DNA from: Raoultibacter phocaeensis | GTDB lineage: Bacteria > Actinomycetota > Coriobacteriia > Coriobacteriales > Eggerthellaceae | Direction: 5' to 3' | Length of the DNA: 64,000 nucleotides | Assembly (NCBI RefSeq): GCF_901411515.1 | Contig: NZ_CABDUX010000002.1 | Span: 1,178,001 to 1,242,000 of the forward strand | Part shown: positions 9,505-17,097 of the stretch, in pieces | How positions within the stretch are numbered: the stretch's first letter is position 1 | Layout: each line of letters starts with the position of its first letter | Translations under genes and position numbers: made by a program | Notes under the pieces: model-generated | Told to the model about the DNA's origin: nothing | The model's database searches: none | Seen by the model: only the letters and a program-made list of their open reading frames with translations

Positions 9505-9555
9505 ATCAGCCCGTTTCTTTTTGTACCGTATTACCGGTACCATCGTAGGGCTGAT
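9505..9555 (-). promoter_or_regulatory. Structured leader upstream of the CLC gene
   Basis: An 8-bp perfect inverted repeat (atcagccc 9505-9512, gggctgat 9548-9555) encloses a second hairpin (gtaccg 9523-9528, cggtac 9535-9540). It lies 28-78 bases before the CLC start. In transcript sense the 3' strand reads GGGCTGATG, like the conserved end of fluoride riboswitches, but the 5' core of that riboswitch is not visible. Confidence 0.4.
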
Positions 9556-9622
9556 AACGACAGCGAGCGGGACGAAAGCAGGCTTGTCACCGGTGCGGAA
9601 TCGATCGTTTTACGATTCGTTG

Positions 9623-9647
9623 AAAAAACCGCCCGAAAGCGGTTTTC
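9623..9647 (-). terminator. Rho-independent terminator after yceD
   Basis: AACCGC, a six-base loop and GCGGTT followed by TTTT in leftward sense, 115 bases after the yceD stop codon. It separates yceD from the inserted CLC-exporter pair. It also has short T runs on the other strand. Confidence 0.7.
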
Positions 9648-9762
9648 GTACGGTCTTTTCAGGAATGGCGATCGGATCGTTTTGTGCGCCCGCGCGGACG
9701 CTGCTCGAGGTTCGGAGTCTTCCATGCCAGACCGATCGCTCAGCCTTGAACACGGGCGCAGG

Positions 9763-10314
9763 CTACTTCTCGAAAGGAAAATCCTTCAGTACCGCGAAGG
9801 GGTTTTCAGTTTCGGTTCCTTCCGCCCCATCGCTCTGCTTTTCGCAGTCGCACGGACCCTCGTTGAGGTCGGCTCCGCAATCGGGGCAGATGCCCTTGCA
9901 GTCCTCGTCGCACAAAGGAACGAGCGGCAGCTCGAGCAGAAGAGCCGCCCGGATAAGCGGATCGAGGTCGATCACGTTGTCCTTCGGAAGGTATTCGAAC
10001 TCATCGTCCTCCATGTCCTCGGGCGCCTCCTCCTCGTCCGACAAGAGGAAGTACCCCTCGATCTCGCCGGTCAGCGGAAACTCGAACGGACCTAAACACC
10101 GCGCGCACGACGTTTTCGCCGTGCCCTCGACGGTGCCGGTTACCAGCAGAGCACCGCCCGTGTTCGTCACGGTCACCTGCCAGGCGAGCGGACATGCGAA
10201 CTCGTAGAGATCGGGGCCCGTTTTCAGAATATTGAGGTCGTACGTACCTTCAAAATAAGAACTCTCCGCACAGGCGAAGAGTTCGCTCGGTACCAGGATG
10301 CGGGTATCGGACAT
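9763..10314 (-). CDS. yceD: YceD/DUF177 family protein
   Basis: A 183-residue DUF177 protein, the family normally encoded next to rpmF and implicated in 23S rRNA or L32 assembly. The signature CARCLGPF lies at about residue 91, and a second set of cysteines near the C-terminus (CDEDCKGICPDCG, then CDC) suggests metal binding. An acidic central stretch (DEEEAPEDMEDDEFEYLP) is typical. The start overlaps the upstream stop by one base (TAATG), so it is translationally coupled to the coiled-coil gene. A terminator follows, unlike the usual yceD-rpmF read-through. Confidence 0.9.
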   Translation of the reverse strand: MSDTRILVPSELFACAESSYFEGTYDLNILKTGPDLYEFACPLAWQVTVTNTGGALLVTGTVEGTAKTSCARCLGPFEFPLTGEIEGYFLLSDEEEAPEDMEDDEFEYLPKDNVIDLDPLIRAALLLELPLVPLCDEDCKGICPDCGADLNEGPCDCEKQSDGAEGTETENPFAVLKDFPFEK

Positions 10315-10784
10315 TATCGACCCGCCATGGAATTGGCGTTCAAGCGGTCACGGCAGCGGCGGACGTTGCCGAGCAGCGTATCGAGGCTCGACTCGACATG
10401 TCCGAACACTTCGTCGGCGTAGTCTTCTGCGCCGGCGCGCGTTTGGCGCTCCAGCTCGCGAGCATCGGCCATGATGGTGTCGGCCTGTTGCTGGGAAATG
10501 CGGACGATCTCCTGCTCGCTGGCAATGGTCATAGCCTGGCTGCGCGCATCGTCGATCATGCGGCTCGCCTCGGCCTCGGCATCGTCGAGCAGGCTTTGGC
10601 GCTCGCGAACGATTTGGCGGGCTTGGGAGAATTCGCTTGGGAACGTATCGCGGATCTCGTCCATGATCTCGAACGCCGCAGCGATATCGACTTGGCGCAT
10701 GTTGCTCTTGCCGAACACCGGCTTAGAATCTTCCAAGAGGATAGAGAGCTCTTCAAGTAAGCCCAGCACTCCCGTTTCGTCCAT
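10314..10784 (-). CDS. Coiled-coil protein, SepIVA/DivIVA-like
   Basis: A 156-residue, almost entirely alpha-helical protein rich in Glu, Arg, Ala and Gln. After an N-terminal region that contains GLLEELSILLED come long heptad-rich helices from about residue 55. Position supports kinship with mycobacterial SepIVA, which is also encoded immediately upstream of the DUF177 gene (actinobacterial gene order, from memory). SepIVA and DivIVA proteins act in polar growth or septation at the membrane; that role is inferred. Sequence alone would also fit any F-type ATPase subunit b-like coiled coil. Confidence 0.6.
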   Translation of the reverse strand: MDETGVLGLLEELSILLEDSKPVFGKSNMRQVDIAAAFEIMDEIRDTFPSEFSQARQIVRERQSLLDDAEAEASRMIDDARSQAMTIASEQEIVRISQQQADTIMADARELERQTRAGAEDYADEVFGHVESSLDTLLGNVRRCRDRLNANSMAGR

Positions 10785-10865
10785 TGTTGTCCTTCCGACC
10801 TTGCTGCTGCGTTTGAACTGCGTTAATGGGTATGAAGCGATGCTTCGGTATACACCATCGCGCTA

Positions 10866-10871
10866 TTTTAG
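10866..10871 (-). promoter_or_regulatory. Possible -10 box for the SepIVA-like/yceD operon
   Basis: TAAAAT in leftward sense with TTCGAT 17 bases upstream, about 80 bases before the start codon. Only the -10 is convincing. Confidence 0.35.
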
Positions 10872-10981
10872 CATGAAGCTTCCATAAATCGAAACTTCCT
10901 GCATAAAGCGCACATTTACGTTGCGCAAGGGTTACGGCGGCGTCAACTACCGCGCAGACGGCAATCCAAGGCCCGATACGC

Positions 10982-11464
10982 TCACGGGCGGGCGTATTTC
11001 GCCTCGAGCGCTTCTTTCACATGGGCGGGCACGAACTGCCCCACATCGCCGTGCAAGCTTGCGATCTCGCGCACGACCGATGACGAAAGGTACATGTACT
11101 GCGGCGGCGACATGATGAACAGCGTCTCGAGGTCGCGGTTGATCTGGTAGTTTATCGCGGTCATTTGAAACTCGTACTCGAAATCGGTGATAGCCCGAAG
11201 CCCCTTGATCACTACCGTCGCCTCCATGCGCTCGGCGAATTCGACGAGCAGCTCGCTGAAGGGCTCAACGCGCACGTTGGGCAGATGCTCCGTCGCCACC
11301 CGTGCAAGTTCGACGCGCTCTTCAAGCGAGAACAGCGGCTGCTTTTTCGGGGATGCCGCCACAGCGACGATAACCTCATCGATCAGCTGCGCCGCCCTCG
11401 TGATGACGTCGAGATGGCCTTCGGTGATCGGATCGAACGTACCGGGCGTCAATGCGCGTTTCAT
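10982..11464 (-). CDS. coaD: Phosphopantetheine adenylyltransferase
   Basis: Penultimate step of coenzyme A synthesis: 4'-phosphopantetheine plus ATP gives dephospho-CoA. The 160-residue protein starts MKRALTPGTFDPITEGH, the nucleotidyltransferase T/HxGH motif, and has YLSSSVVREIA near residue 125, the family ISSTxVR motif. ATG 11464 overlaps the rsmD stop as ATGA, which decides the start over a longer frame. The rsmD-coaD pair is widespread. Confidence 0.96.
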   Translation of the reverse strand: MKRALTPGTFDPITEGHLDVITRAAQLIDEVIVAVAASPKKQPLFSLEERVELARVATEHLPNVRVEPFSELLVEFAERMEATVVIKGLRAITDFEYEFQMTAINYQINRDLETLFIMSPPQYMYLSSSVVREIASLHGDVGQFVPAHVKEALEAKYARP

Positions 11465-12060
11465 AGTGTGTCGAGCTTCCTTCCAAACAAGGCGATCCCC
11501 GTATCGCCGTACTGCTTCTTCGAAACGGGTTCCCATTGTAGCGATGCGAACGCCGCCGATACAGCAGAATCATCGGATTTCGCGTATTCATACGAAACGA
11601 GCGCTTCAAAAGCAAGCGCATTCGCCTCGGCGAGCTTCTGCACAAGTGCGGCGATCTCGCCCGGATCGGTGGCATAGGGGGGATCGAAGAACACGAGGTC
11701 GAACGCAGGATACGCGTGAACGGGCGGATGTTTGAGCACGTCGTCGCGGCATATCCTGGCGCGCGCACCTCTTCCCGACGTCTCGATCCCGAGCGCTTTC
11801 GCGTTATCGCCGAGGGCTCGCACGGCCGCACCGTCGCGCTCGAAGAAACAGACCGTCGCCGCTCCGCGGCTGAGCGCCTCGAGCCCGAGCGCGCCCGAAC
11901 CTGCGAACGCATCGAGCACCACGGCGTCTTCGAAGCCTCCCCGGGCGCTTGCGATGACGCTCATAAGCGCTTCGCGTACCCGATCCGTCGTGGGCCGCGT
12001 ATGCTCGCCCTTCGGAGCTTTCAGCACCCGGCCCTTGAACTTTCCGGCAACGATGCGCAC
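11461..12060 (-). CDS. rsmD: 16S rRNA (guanine966-N2)-methyltransferase RsmD
   Basis: A 199-residue SAM-dependent methyltransferase of small-subunit rRNA. It begins MRIVAGKFKGRVLKAP, has the SAM-binding stretch VLDAFAGSGALGLEALSRG, and the catalytic N-type motif FFDPPYA. One base separates it from the recG stop codon upstream, and it overlaps coaD downstream, so the three are one transcript. Confidence 0.95.
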   Translation of the reverse strand: MRIVAGKFKGRVLKAPKGEHTRPTTDRVREALMSVIASARGGFEDAVVLDAFAGSGALGLEALSRGAATVCFFERDGAAVRALGDNAKALGIETSGRGARARICRDDVLKHPPVHAYPAFDLVFFDPPYATDPGEIAALVQKLAEANALAFEALVSYEYAKSDDSAVSAAFASLQWEPVSKKQYGDTGIALFGRKLDTL

Positions 12061-12061
12061 G

Positions 12062-14293
12062 TCAGCCCCCTTTCACTTCATCGGACTCGCGAAACGCGAG
12101 CCGCATTTCCCGCCCGAGGGCGCGGTAGCGCTCGCTCGCAAGCTCGGGATCCTGCTTTAGAATCGCACGCGCATCTCCATGGGCGGCCTCGATGATCTTT
12201 CCATCGCGCACGACGTTCACGAGCTTGAGCGCCGATGCGCCGTGTTGGCGGTTGCCGAGTATGTCGCCTTCGCGTCGAAGCGATAGATCGTAGCTCGCAA
12301 GCTCGAACCCGTCTTCGGTCTTCTCCATAGCCGCAAGCCGATCGAGCGCAGGGGGCGCCTTCGATCCCGAGACGAGGTACACCTCGCCCGGCTCCGTACC
12401 GCGGCCGACGCGCCCGCGCAGCTGGTGGAGTTGGGAGAGCCCGAAGCGCTCGGCGTCTTCGATGATCATCACCGAGGCGTTCGGCACGTCCACGCCGACC
12501 TCGATCACGGTCGTCGCGACGAGCACCTGGCACTCCCCCGTCCTGAAACGGTCCATGACCTCCTGCTTCTCGGCTCCGCTCATCTTGCCGTGCAAGAGAT
12601 CGACCCGGTAGTCCACAAATGTCTTCTCCTGCAGAAACCGCGCCTCCTGCACGGCCGCCTTCGGGTCGTCTTCGATATCGGCTTCGTCTTCGATGCTGAT
12701 GACCGCGTACTCGTACTCGTCGGACTCGAGATCGTTTTCGCGGCGCGCCGTGCGCTCGCCCTCCGACGAAGGATGCGGCTTGCCCACAAGCGGGCATACC
12801 ACGTAAACCTGACGGCCTGCCGCGAGCGCTTCGAGAGCCGCATCGTATGCACGGCCCCGCTCGTTTCTCGAGAGCACCTTCGTCGTATTGCCCGCGGTGT
12901 TGAGCGGCCTCGAGGTGATGTAGGAGAGCGTCAGGCTTCCGTACAGCGCAAGCGCGAGCGTGCGCGGTATGGGGGTCGCCGTCATGAAAAGCGCATCGGG
13001 CGCCTCGCCTTTCGCAAGCAGAGCCGCACGCTGATCGACGCCGAAGCGCTGCTGCTCGTCGATGACCGCAAGCGTAAGGTTCGAAAACCGCACGTCGTCC
13101 TCTAAAAGCGCATGGGTGCCGAACACGACGTCGATCGTACCCGCGCAAACGCGCTCGAGAATAGCCTCCCGCTCGGCTGGTGCGGTGGAGCCTGTGAGCA
13201 CCTCCCAGGTGATGTTCGCCGCGTCGAAGAGCGCGCCGAGCTTTTCGGCGTATTGGCGTGCGAGTACTTCGGTGGGAGCCATCATGGCCGCCTGGGTACC
13301 CGTATCCGCCGCCGCCGCAAGGGCGAACGCCGCAACGGCTGTTTTACCGGTGCCCACATCGCCTAGAAGCATGTGGTTCGCCGTGTGATCCGACGCCAGC
13401 GCGCACAAGATGTCCTCACGGGCGCGCACCTGCTCGTCGGTCAGGGTGAAGGGCAGGTGCTCGTCGAGCGCACGCATGCGTGCGCCGTCGACCGTATGGG
13501 CCGTCGCGCGCCTGCCTGCGCAGCGTTTCATCTCATCGGTCATGAGATGAAGCTCGAGCAGCAGCACCTCTTCGTACACGAGCCGCCGCCGTGCCATGGC
13601 CACCTCGTCCATGGTTGTCGGAAAATGAATGGCCGAAAGGGCGCTTGCCCGGCTCGGCAGACGGTATTTCGAACGTAGGTCGATGGGAAGCGGATCGAAG
13701 GCTCCACGGCAGAGGGCGAGCGCATTTTCCACAAGCCGGCGCATCCACGCTGTCGAGAGCTTCTCGGTTGCGGGATGGACGGGAATGATGCGGCCCAGCC
13801 GCTCGTCGAACGAATCGTCCGCCTTTTCGATGAAAGGGTTCACCATGCGCTTGAAGCCGTAGTTGAACTCGAGCTTGCCCGCTACAGCCACCCGGTCCCC
13901 CTGTTTGTACTGGTCCATGAGCCACGGCTGGCGAAAGCACGTGATCATGAGCACGCCCGATCGATCGACGAGCGCTATCTCGACAAGCGTGAAACGCGGC
14001 TTCGGCCGCTTGAGCTTGATCTCGTGGACCTCGCCCACGATCGTCACCATCTCCCCGATGGGGGCCCTGGCAACCTGTTCGATACGCGACATGTCGATGT
14101 AGCGGCGGGGAAAGTGCGTAAGAAGCCCCCGCACCGTTCGTATGCCGAGCTTCGCAAGCGCGTTCGCCCGTGCAGGACTCACGAGCCGCACGCGGCCCAC
14201 CGGCTCATCGAGAGCCAAGGTAGCGGCAAGGCGGTCGAAGGATTGCTCCTTCGCCGCCTTGCCCGATGAAGATGTCACAGCACCTGTACTCAA
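12062..14293 (-). CDS. recG: ATP-dependent DNA helicase RecG
   Basis: Branch-migration helicase that remodels stalled forks and recombination intermediates. The 743 residues hold an N-terminal wedge domain with the OB-fold region (about 60-170), Walker A GDVGTGKT, a DEQQ motif where many RecG proteins have DEQH (AVIDEQQRFGV), TATPIPRT (motif III), and the C-terminal motifs QLRGRVGRG. An acidic insert (ENDLESDEYEYAVISIEDE) lies between helicase lobes. It lies 18 bases after the fakA stop. Confidence 0.94.
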   Translation of the reverse strand: MSTGAVTSSSGKAAKEQSFDRLAATLALDEPVGRVRLVSPARANALAKLGIRTVRGLLTHFPRRYIDMSRIEQVARAPIGEMVTIVGEVHEIKLKRPKPRFTLVEIALVDRSGVLMITCFRQPWLMDQYKQGDRVAVAGKLEFNYGFKRMVNPFIEKADDSFDERLGRIIPVHPATEKLSTAWMRRLVENALALCRGAFDPLPIDLRSKYRLPSRASALSAIHFPTTMDEVAMARRRLVYEEVLLLELHLMTDEMKRCAGRRATAHTVDGARMRALDEHLPFTLTDEQVRAREDILCALASDHTANHMLLGDVGTGKTAVAAFALAAAADTGTQAAMMAPTEVLARQYAEKLGALFDAANITWEVLTGSTAPAEREAILERVCAGTIDVVFGTHALLEDDVRFSNLTLAVIDEQQRFGVDQRAALLAKGEAPDALFMTATPIPRTLALALYGSLTLSYITSRPLNTAGNTTKVLSRNERGRAYDAALEALAAGRQVYVVCPLVGKPHPSSEGERTARRENDLESDEYEYAVISIEDEADIEDDPKAAVQEARFLQEKTFVDYRVDLLHGKMSGAEKQEVMDRFRTGECQVLVATTVIEVGVDVPNASVMIIEDAERFGLSQLHQLRGRVGRGTEPGEVYLVSGSKAPPALDRLAAMEKTEDGFELASYDLSLRREGDILGNRQHGASALKLVNVVRDGKIIEAAHGDARAILKQDPELASERYRALGREMRLAFRESDEVKGG

Positions 14294-14311
14294 ACGGCTC
14301 GTTTCCGCTGC

Positions 14312-15946
14312 CTACTCGACCGACATTACGATCGGGTACAACGGCTGCTCGCCCCGGTGCGAATCGATTTCGAGATCCTCGTACTTCTCTTCGATATCGG
14401 CGATGAGCGCGTCGAACGCGGCGTCATCCATGTCTTCGCCGGCAAGGATCGTGAGCGTATCCGCATCATCGGCTTCCATGGCTTCGAGCAGCTTCATGAC
14501 GACCTCTTCGGTCGACGAGCCGACCGCTTCGATGGAACCGTCGGCGATGCCGATGGTGTCGCCCTCTTTGATCGGGTTGTCGTGCGCGTCCTTCGCATCT
14601 TTTATGGCGACGGTGACCTCGCCTGTTCTCACGTCCTCGTACGCCTCGGTCATCGATTCGACGTTATCTTCGAGGCTTGCCGTCTCGTCGAATCCAAACA
14701 GAGCCGAGAACGCCTGGGGTACGCTTGTCGTGGGCACGACCGCGCACGGCACGTCGGACAATCCAGCGCAGCTTTGAGCCGCCATGATGATGTTCTTGTT
14801 GTTCGGCAGGATGATGACTGCATCGGCGTTCACCTTGTTCACCGCGTCGAGCAGGTCCTTCGTGGAGGGGTTCATCGTCTGGCCTCCGGAAACGACCACA
14901 TCGACGCCCAGGCTCTCGAGGATCTTCGCATTGCCCGTGCCCGGTGCCACGGCAACGAATCCTATCGGCTTATGCTCCGCCTCGGCCTCTTCGGCGGCGA
15001 GCCCCGCAGCGCGCGCCTCGCTCTGCAGCTGCATGTTGTGGATATGCACTTCCGAGACCTGGCCGCGGTCGAGGAAGTACTTGAGCACCTGGTCAGGCGT
15101 GTTCGAGTGCACGTGCACCTTGAACTTCGGCGCCTCGCCGACGCACAGCTCGCAATCGCCCATCGTGGCGAGGAAATCGAGCGCTTCGTCTTTATCGAGC
15201 CTGTCGGAATCGACCAAGAACTCGTTGCAGTAGCGGTACTGCGAACCCTCCCAGTCGTTCACCTGCTCGATTTCGACTCGGGGAACCGCACCGCGCGCGA
15301 ACGCGAGCTCATCGACCATCGGACCCTCTTTGCCGATGAGCGCGGAAGCGAACGCGTCGAAGAGTATGGCGAGCCCGAACCCGCCCGCATCGACGACTCC
15401 GTTGTCCTTGAGGACCGGCAAAAGGTCGGGCGTGCGCTGCACCGAAGCGTACGCTTCGGACACGATGAACTCGAGGGCCTCGTCGACGGGAAGCTTCTTC
15501 TTGCGGGCTTTCTTCGCAGCAGCCGCACTGTCCTTGAGCACCGTGAGAATCGTGCCTTCGACCGGCTTGCGCACGGCCTGAAACGCCACTTCCGCCGAAT
15601 GCGAGAACGCCGCCTCGATGCCTTCAGTGGAAAGCTCCTCGAAGCCGGCGCTTCCCTCGCACAGACCGCGCAAAATTTGCGAGGTAATGACACCGGAATT
15701 GCCGCGTGCGCCCATGAGCGCGCCGGTTGTAATTGCCTTGCGAATTTCAGCGCCGCTCGCCCCGATGGGGAGCTTGGCGAGGTTATCGACCACCATCTCC
15801 ACCGTAAGCGACATGTTCGTACCGGTGTCGCCGTCGGGCACGGGAAAGACGTTGAGGCGGTTCACCTCCTCTTTTCGGTCGGCCAACGCCTTCGAAGCGA
15901 CCGCAATGGCGTTGAGGAGGTCGTTTACGGTGTATGAATCTGACAT
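14312..15946 (-). CDS. fakA: DAK2-domain fatty acid kinase, FakA-like
   Basis: A 544-residue protein. The N-terminal DAK2 kinase domain (about 1-205) carries the metal-binding motif PVPDGDTGTNM, and the C-terminal half is the FakA-type middle and DegV-like lobe. FakA phosphorylates fatty acids held by FakB so that PlsX/PlsY can use them; no FakB is in the window. ATG 15946 is preceded by AGGAG at 11 bases. The neighbour upstream is an Asp23 protein, the classic yloU-yloV pair. Confidence 0.9.
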   Translation of the reverse strand: MSDSYTVNDLLNAIAVASKALADRKEEVNRLNVFPVPDGDTGTNMSLTVEMVVDNLAKLPIGASGAEIRKAITTGALMGARGNSGVITSQILRGLCEGSAGFEELSTEGIEAAFSHSAEVAFQAVRKPVEGTILTVLKDSAAAAKKARKKKLPVDEALEFIVSEAYASVQRTPDLLPVLKDNGVVDAGGFGLAILFDAFASALIGKEGPMVDELAFARGAVPRVEIEQVNDWEGSQYRYCNEFLVDSDRLDKDEALDFLATMGDCELCVGEAPKFKVHVHSNTPDQVLKYFLDRGQVSEVHIHNMQLQSEARAAGLAAEEAEAEHKPIGFVAVAPGTGNAKILESLGVDVVVSGGQTMNPSTKDLLDAVNKVNADAVIILPNNKNIIMAAQSCAGLSDVPCAVVPTTSVPQAFSALFGFDETASLEDNVESMTEAYEDVRTGEVTVAIKDAKDAHDNPIKEGDTIGIADGSIEAVGSSTEEVVMKLLEAMEADDADTLTILAGEDMDDAAFDALIADIEEKYEDLEIDSHRGEQPLYPIVMSVE

Positions 15947-16016
15947 GATGTGTCTAACTCCTAGCTTGCATCCAGCACGCATCCGCCCAGGATCGCGTGA
16001 TATACGTATCCTTGCG

Positions 16017-16364
16017 TTACTTGCGTACCTTGATTCCCTGAACATGCACGTCGACGCCGTCGAGCGGAACGCGGGCATATTCGGTGAGGGCGAACGAAAC
16101 CTGATCGATGAGGTTCTGCGATACGGCGTTTATGTTGGTGCCGTACTCGATGACGACGTACAGTTCCACGTGAACGCCCTTCTCGGTGGTGGAGACGACC
16201 ACGCCGCGGCGAAGCCTCGATGCGGGAAGAATCTTCGCGATCCCGTCTGCAGCCGTAGGTGCCGCCATGCCGACGACGCCGTAGCATTCGAGCGCAGCGT
16301 TTCCGACGATATCCGACAAAACGTCATTGGCAACATGGAGGTTGCCAGGAATAGTTTGAGCCAT
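16017..16364 (-). CDS. Asp23/Gls24 family protein
   Basis: A 115-residue Asp23-domain protein that covers nearly its whole length (LECYGVVGMA at the start, LYVVIEYG in the middle, NLIDQVSFAL after). Members are envelope-associated and are often encoded before fakA and opposite rpmB, exactly as here. A promoter with TATACT lies 60-90 bases upstream. Confidence 0.9.
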   Translation of the reverse strand: MAQTIPGNLHVANDVLSDIVGNAALECYGVVGMAAPTAADGIAKILPASRLRRGVVVSTTEKGVHVELYVVIEYGTNINAVSQNLIDQVSFALTEYARVPLDGVDVHVQGIKVRK

Positions 16365-16423
16365 GATGGTCCTTTCGCGAACAAGCTTGCCACGGCGTGC
16401 CTTTGTGCTTAGACTAGCTCAGC

Positions 16424-16452
16424 AGTATAACGCATGGGGCATACGGTGTGCA
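16424..16452 (-). promoter_or_regulatory. Promoter of asp23-fakA-recG-rsmD-coaD
   Basis: Leftward TGCACA (16452-16447), a 17-base spacer and TATACT (16429-16424). It diverges from the rpmB promoter in a 218-bp shared region. Confidence 0.6.
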
Positions 16453-16494
16453 GAATGCCTGATAATTCCACGGGCGATAATACACTAAAAATTC

Positions 16495-16524
16495 TTGTAT
16501 GGGTCAGATTTCCTGTGGTATAGT
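16495..16524 (+). promoter_or_regulatory. Promoter of rpmB
   Basis: TTGTAT (16495-16500), an 18-base spacer and TATAGT (16519-16524), 58 bases before the rpmB ATG. Confidence 0.65.
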
Positions 16525-16582
16525 GTTTAGGCTTTTTTGTCATCAACGGTTTAATGCCGAAACGTACATGGAGTTGATTGAG

Positions 16583-16771
16583 ATGTCTAAGGTTTGTGAA
16601 ATTTGCGGGAAAGCTCCGGTTGCCGGACGCAACGTCAGCCACTCGCACCGCGTGACCAATCGCGTCTTCCGCCCGAACGTGCAAAAGGTCACCATCAAGG
16701 TCGACGGCAAGGTCAAGCGTGCCAACGTGTGCACCAAGTGCATCAAGGCCGGCAAGATCGAGCGCGCCTAA
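16583..16771 (+). CDS. rpmB: 50S ribosomal protein L28
   Basis: A 62-residue L28 that begins [20 protein letters not shown]. The CxxC pair (CEIC) and the later CTKC make it a zinc-binding form. I chose ATG 16583 over an in-frame ATG five codons upstream because L28 proteins start with M-S-K/R, and GGAG lies nine bases before it. It is a single-gene transcript with its own promoter and terminator. Confidence 0.96.
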   Translation: MSKVCEICGKAPVAGRNVSHSHRVTNRVFRPNVQKVTIKVDGKVKRANVCTKCIKAGKIERA

Positions 16772-16798
16772 CCGCGCATCCGTTCGCTCGCTTCGGAA

Positions 16799-16822
16799 AG
16801 CTCGCCTTAGGCGGGCTTTTTT
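16799..16822 (+). terminator. Rho-independent terminator of rpmB
   Basis: Stem agctcgcc/ggcgggct (one G-T pair) with a TTA loop and six T, 28 bases after the stop codon. Confidence 0.85.
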
Positions 16823-16908
16823 GCGTTGCAACGATATCGTGGGACCCTTGTCCGACAGCGCTCTTGGGGCTCGCTCGGCCCCTGCTGGACAGGCCGGGCC
16901 TTCGTGCG

Positions 16909-16932
16909 ACAGCAATCGTGCCATATGGCACG
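16909..16932. repeat. First copy of a GTGCCATATGGCAC palindrome repeat
   Basis: Twenty-four bases (ACAGCAATCGTGCCA then TATGGCACG) that recur exactly at 17037-17060. This copy has lost the outer right arm, so only the central 16-18 bp remain self-complementary. It lies between the convergent rpmB and rnhA-queD genes. The rest of the 326-bp gap holds nothing gene-like. Confidence 0.8.
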
Positions 16933-17037
16933 GTCCGCATCGGAGAACAATATTCTCAAAAAAGGGTACATAACCGTTTGATCAGGCTTTATTCAAAGGC
17001 GTCTTTCACTGACCAACATGCAGTGCACTCAGCGTAA

Positions 17038-17067
17038 CAGCAATCGTGCCATATGGCACGATTGCTG
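17038..17067. repeat. Second copy, perfect 30-bp palindrome
   Basis: A perfect palindrome with no loop: CAGCAATCGTGCCAT followed by its exact reverse complement. It ends 31 bases past the stop codon of the rnhA-queD fusion. No T run follows on either strand, so it is not a standard terminator. It could form a cruciform or be a dimer-binding site. Confidence 0.85.
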
Positions 17068-17097
17068 CACAGCGGATGCGGATGGACCGAGCGCGCT

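Noticed and set aside
9505-9555. Annotating a full fluoride riboswitch upstream of the CLC gene
   Set aside because: Only the GGGCTGATG part matches. The 5' GGCGATG stem, its partner and the AAAC joiner are not visible, so I list only a structured leader.
16409-17037. Frames through the palindromes that encode repeated IVPYGTIAV
   Set aside because: The peptide repeat is the palindrome read in frame; no ribosome site and no homology.
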